Shown here in pieces: positions 62,584 through 64,000 of a stretch of 64,000 nt of DNA. The stretch's first letter is position 1, and each line of letters starts with the position of its first letter. The notes beneath the pieces were generated by a model. That model was given only the letters and a program-made list of their open reading frames with translations, did no database searches and was not told where the DNA came from. Origin of the DNA: Cunninghamella blakesleeana (taxonomy: Eukaryota; Mucoromycota; Mucoromycetes; Mucorales; Cunninghamellaceae); NCBI GenBank assembly GCA_017871115.1, contig JAFCIZ010000005.1, positions 4,643,501 through 4,707,500 of the forward strand. The letters are read 5' to 3'. A program made the translations under genes and the position numbers.

Positions 62584-64000
62584 ATGATTATCATTGATGT
62601 ACTATTATATATATGCTTTCAACTATTTATGTTCAATTTTTGTTCTAAAGCAATAGCGAAACTACTATTAAAAGATTACATACCACCCAATCTGACTCAA
62701 TTTAATAATCCTTTATATTGGCCACAAATAATTCTTGCTTTAACCTCTAGTTCAGCCTGCAGTTTATTTTTATTAGTCTTTGGTGAAATCGTTAATATAT
62801 TTTCTAAAGGGTAAATATAATATATATATATTATCAGCATCAGTATCATCTAGGATATTTTTTTCATTCAGCTATTAACTATATAAATTATTTTATTTCT
62901 ATTTTAGTGTACGTTGGCAATATTGGCAATTAAATCTAACTTTACTTTTACTCTTGGTAATTATATTTATTCCTTGGTATCAAGTTTATGTTTTTCTACG
63001 TCAAGTTAGAGGTATTAGAACTATATATAAACATATACATATGCACCAATGTTCCGATAATAGATTGATAATATATATATATATATATTATCTAATTATT
63101 TATTATTTAGGGTGGAAACGAAAAACAGCACTTTATATCACTACTTTTGTTTGGTTTATATATTTATACCTTTTCAATATGGCAAACACCATGATAGATT
63201 TAGGTACATAAATATTTATATTAAAAAAAAATGGAAAAAAATAATTAAAAATAGAATATGGAAAGAAAGCTGAAACTAATATATATACTATATAATAAAC
63301 AGATAAACAACAAAATAATAAAAATTACAGCTGGATAGAAATTGGTATTTTTAGAGTTAGCGTTATTGGCATCACAATCACTTCCATTCTTTCCGGTTTT
63401 GGTGTTATTAATACATCCTATACTACTTGGTTAACATATACACAGTTGCGTATGCTTTTATATATTAAAATTTAAATCTATAATGATTAAAAAAGGGGAA
63501 AAAAACTAACATATGTATATGTATATTGATTATTAAATAGACATGTTAGTGAATCAGAATATATGGTTGCTCAACAAGCTTATGAAAATATACTACTATC
63601 TATCCAAGAAAAAAAATCAACGCTAACCTCTTTAAAAGATAATCAAAGCCAGTCTAATACTAGAAATCATCAAAAAGTAAATTATAAATATATGTATCAA
63701 CTGATTAAAATAATGATAATAATTTTATTTTTATTTTATGGGATAGTCTCAAGGTATATTTGATCGTTTTATCACATCAATAGTAGGTGGAAATAATCAA
63801 GAAGGTATTAAAAAACTAATAATGAAATTAATAATAATATTAACATTAAAAACAATTAACCAATATGATAAGCAAATCGAGTTCTAAGCAATAATATTAA
63901 ATTCAATAGAATCTAAAATGCTGGAAATAGAAATTCAACAATTGGAGTACCTGGCCATAAGCATGAAATCAGATCTTGACGAACTTAATAGAGGAAAATT
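62584..64000 (+). CDS. Golgi pH regulator / GPR89 family (GPHR), 3' end cut
   Basis: Multi-pass membrane protein of the GPHR family, an anion channel for Golgi acidification in animals and related to plant GTG proteins. Exons 62584-62810, 62908-63011, 63111-63203, 63303-63444, 63541-63676, 63747-63804 and 63910 onward, open at the window end. Family features: about five membrane segments with VFGEIVNIFSKG, LLVIIFIPWYQVYVFLRQ, FRVSVIGITITSILSGFGVINTSYT (the most conserved segment), then a coiled-coil loop with SIQEKKSTLT and QQLEYLAISMKSDLDEL, as in the animal cytosolic loop. Start chosen at ATG 62584. The exon 4-5 junction is uncertain: the canonical GT used here drops a conserved Leu-Arg pair. 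Confidence 0.88.

Overview
This is a very AT-rich eukaryotic window packed with intron-bearing genes. The introns are mostly 60-160 nt, start GT and end in a T-rich tract plus TATAG/TTTAG. The genes are fungal: Cdc42, Efr3, Iml2/TTC39, Efl1, an F-box/RCC1 protein like Saf1, a PY-motif alpha-arrestin, mitoferrin and a CYP reductase. Several are absent from budding yeast but kept in early-diverging fungi (GPHR, the Ragulator subunit LAMTOR5, a DUF262 protein). Together with poly-Asn/Gln runs and many (AT)n and (ATT)n microsatellites, this suggests a Mucoromycota-type fungus. The species cannot be told from the sequence. I rebuilt exons by hand from splice signals, reading frame and family conservation; where exon lengths sum to a multiple of three I treated this as support.

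Layout. 1-7.4 kb: 3' part of a membrane-anchored GH27 alpha-galactosidase (+), PKA catalytic subunit (-), a dead thioredoxin copy and an intact mitochondrial thioredoxin (+). 7.8-16 kb: NADPH-cytochrome P450 reductase (-), a DUF262/ParB-like protein (+), a membrane protein of unknown function (+), a ubiquitin-like-fold protein (+). 16.2-25 kb: F-box/RCC1 protein (-), membrane-tethered alpha/beta hydrolase (+), secreted HExxH metalloprotease with a GPI-like tail (+), a small helical protein (+). 25-35 kb: EFR3 (+), a broken GH36-type glycosidase gene (-), a small disordered nuclear-type protein (+), alpha-arrestin (-). 35-45.5 kb: Ku70 in 16 exons (-), 3-hydroxyisobutyrate dehydrogenase (+), mitoferrin (-), orphan 7-TM protein (-). 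46-58 kb: CDC42 (+), PP2A-like phosphatase (-), EFL1 (+), HMCES/SRAP (+), LAMTOR5 (-). 58.5-64 kb: Iml2/TTC39 (+) and the 5' part of the Golgi pH regulator (+), cut by the window end.

The genes do not form one pathway. The neighbourhood is mostly housekeeping: signalling (PKA, CDC42, phosphatase, EFR3), DNA repair (Ku70, HMCES), ribosome maturation (EFL1), iron and redox (mitoferrin, thioredoxin, CPR) and membrane/TOR signalling (LAMTOR5, GPHR).

Most interesting points: (i) the CDC42 P-loop codons can be rebuilt only by inserting two 2-nt micro-exons found inside one oversized 'intron'; (ii) a ~300-bp module occurs twice, about 94% identical, in the same orientation and about 100-120 bp before two different start codons; (iii) the mitoferrin upstream region carries an exact CCAAT-N12-GAT composite plus two ATCTGATAA sites, the known fungal iron-regulatory grammar; (iv) two well-preserved pseudogenes (thioredoxin, GH36); (v) a eukaryotic DUF262 protein with a prion-like tail.
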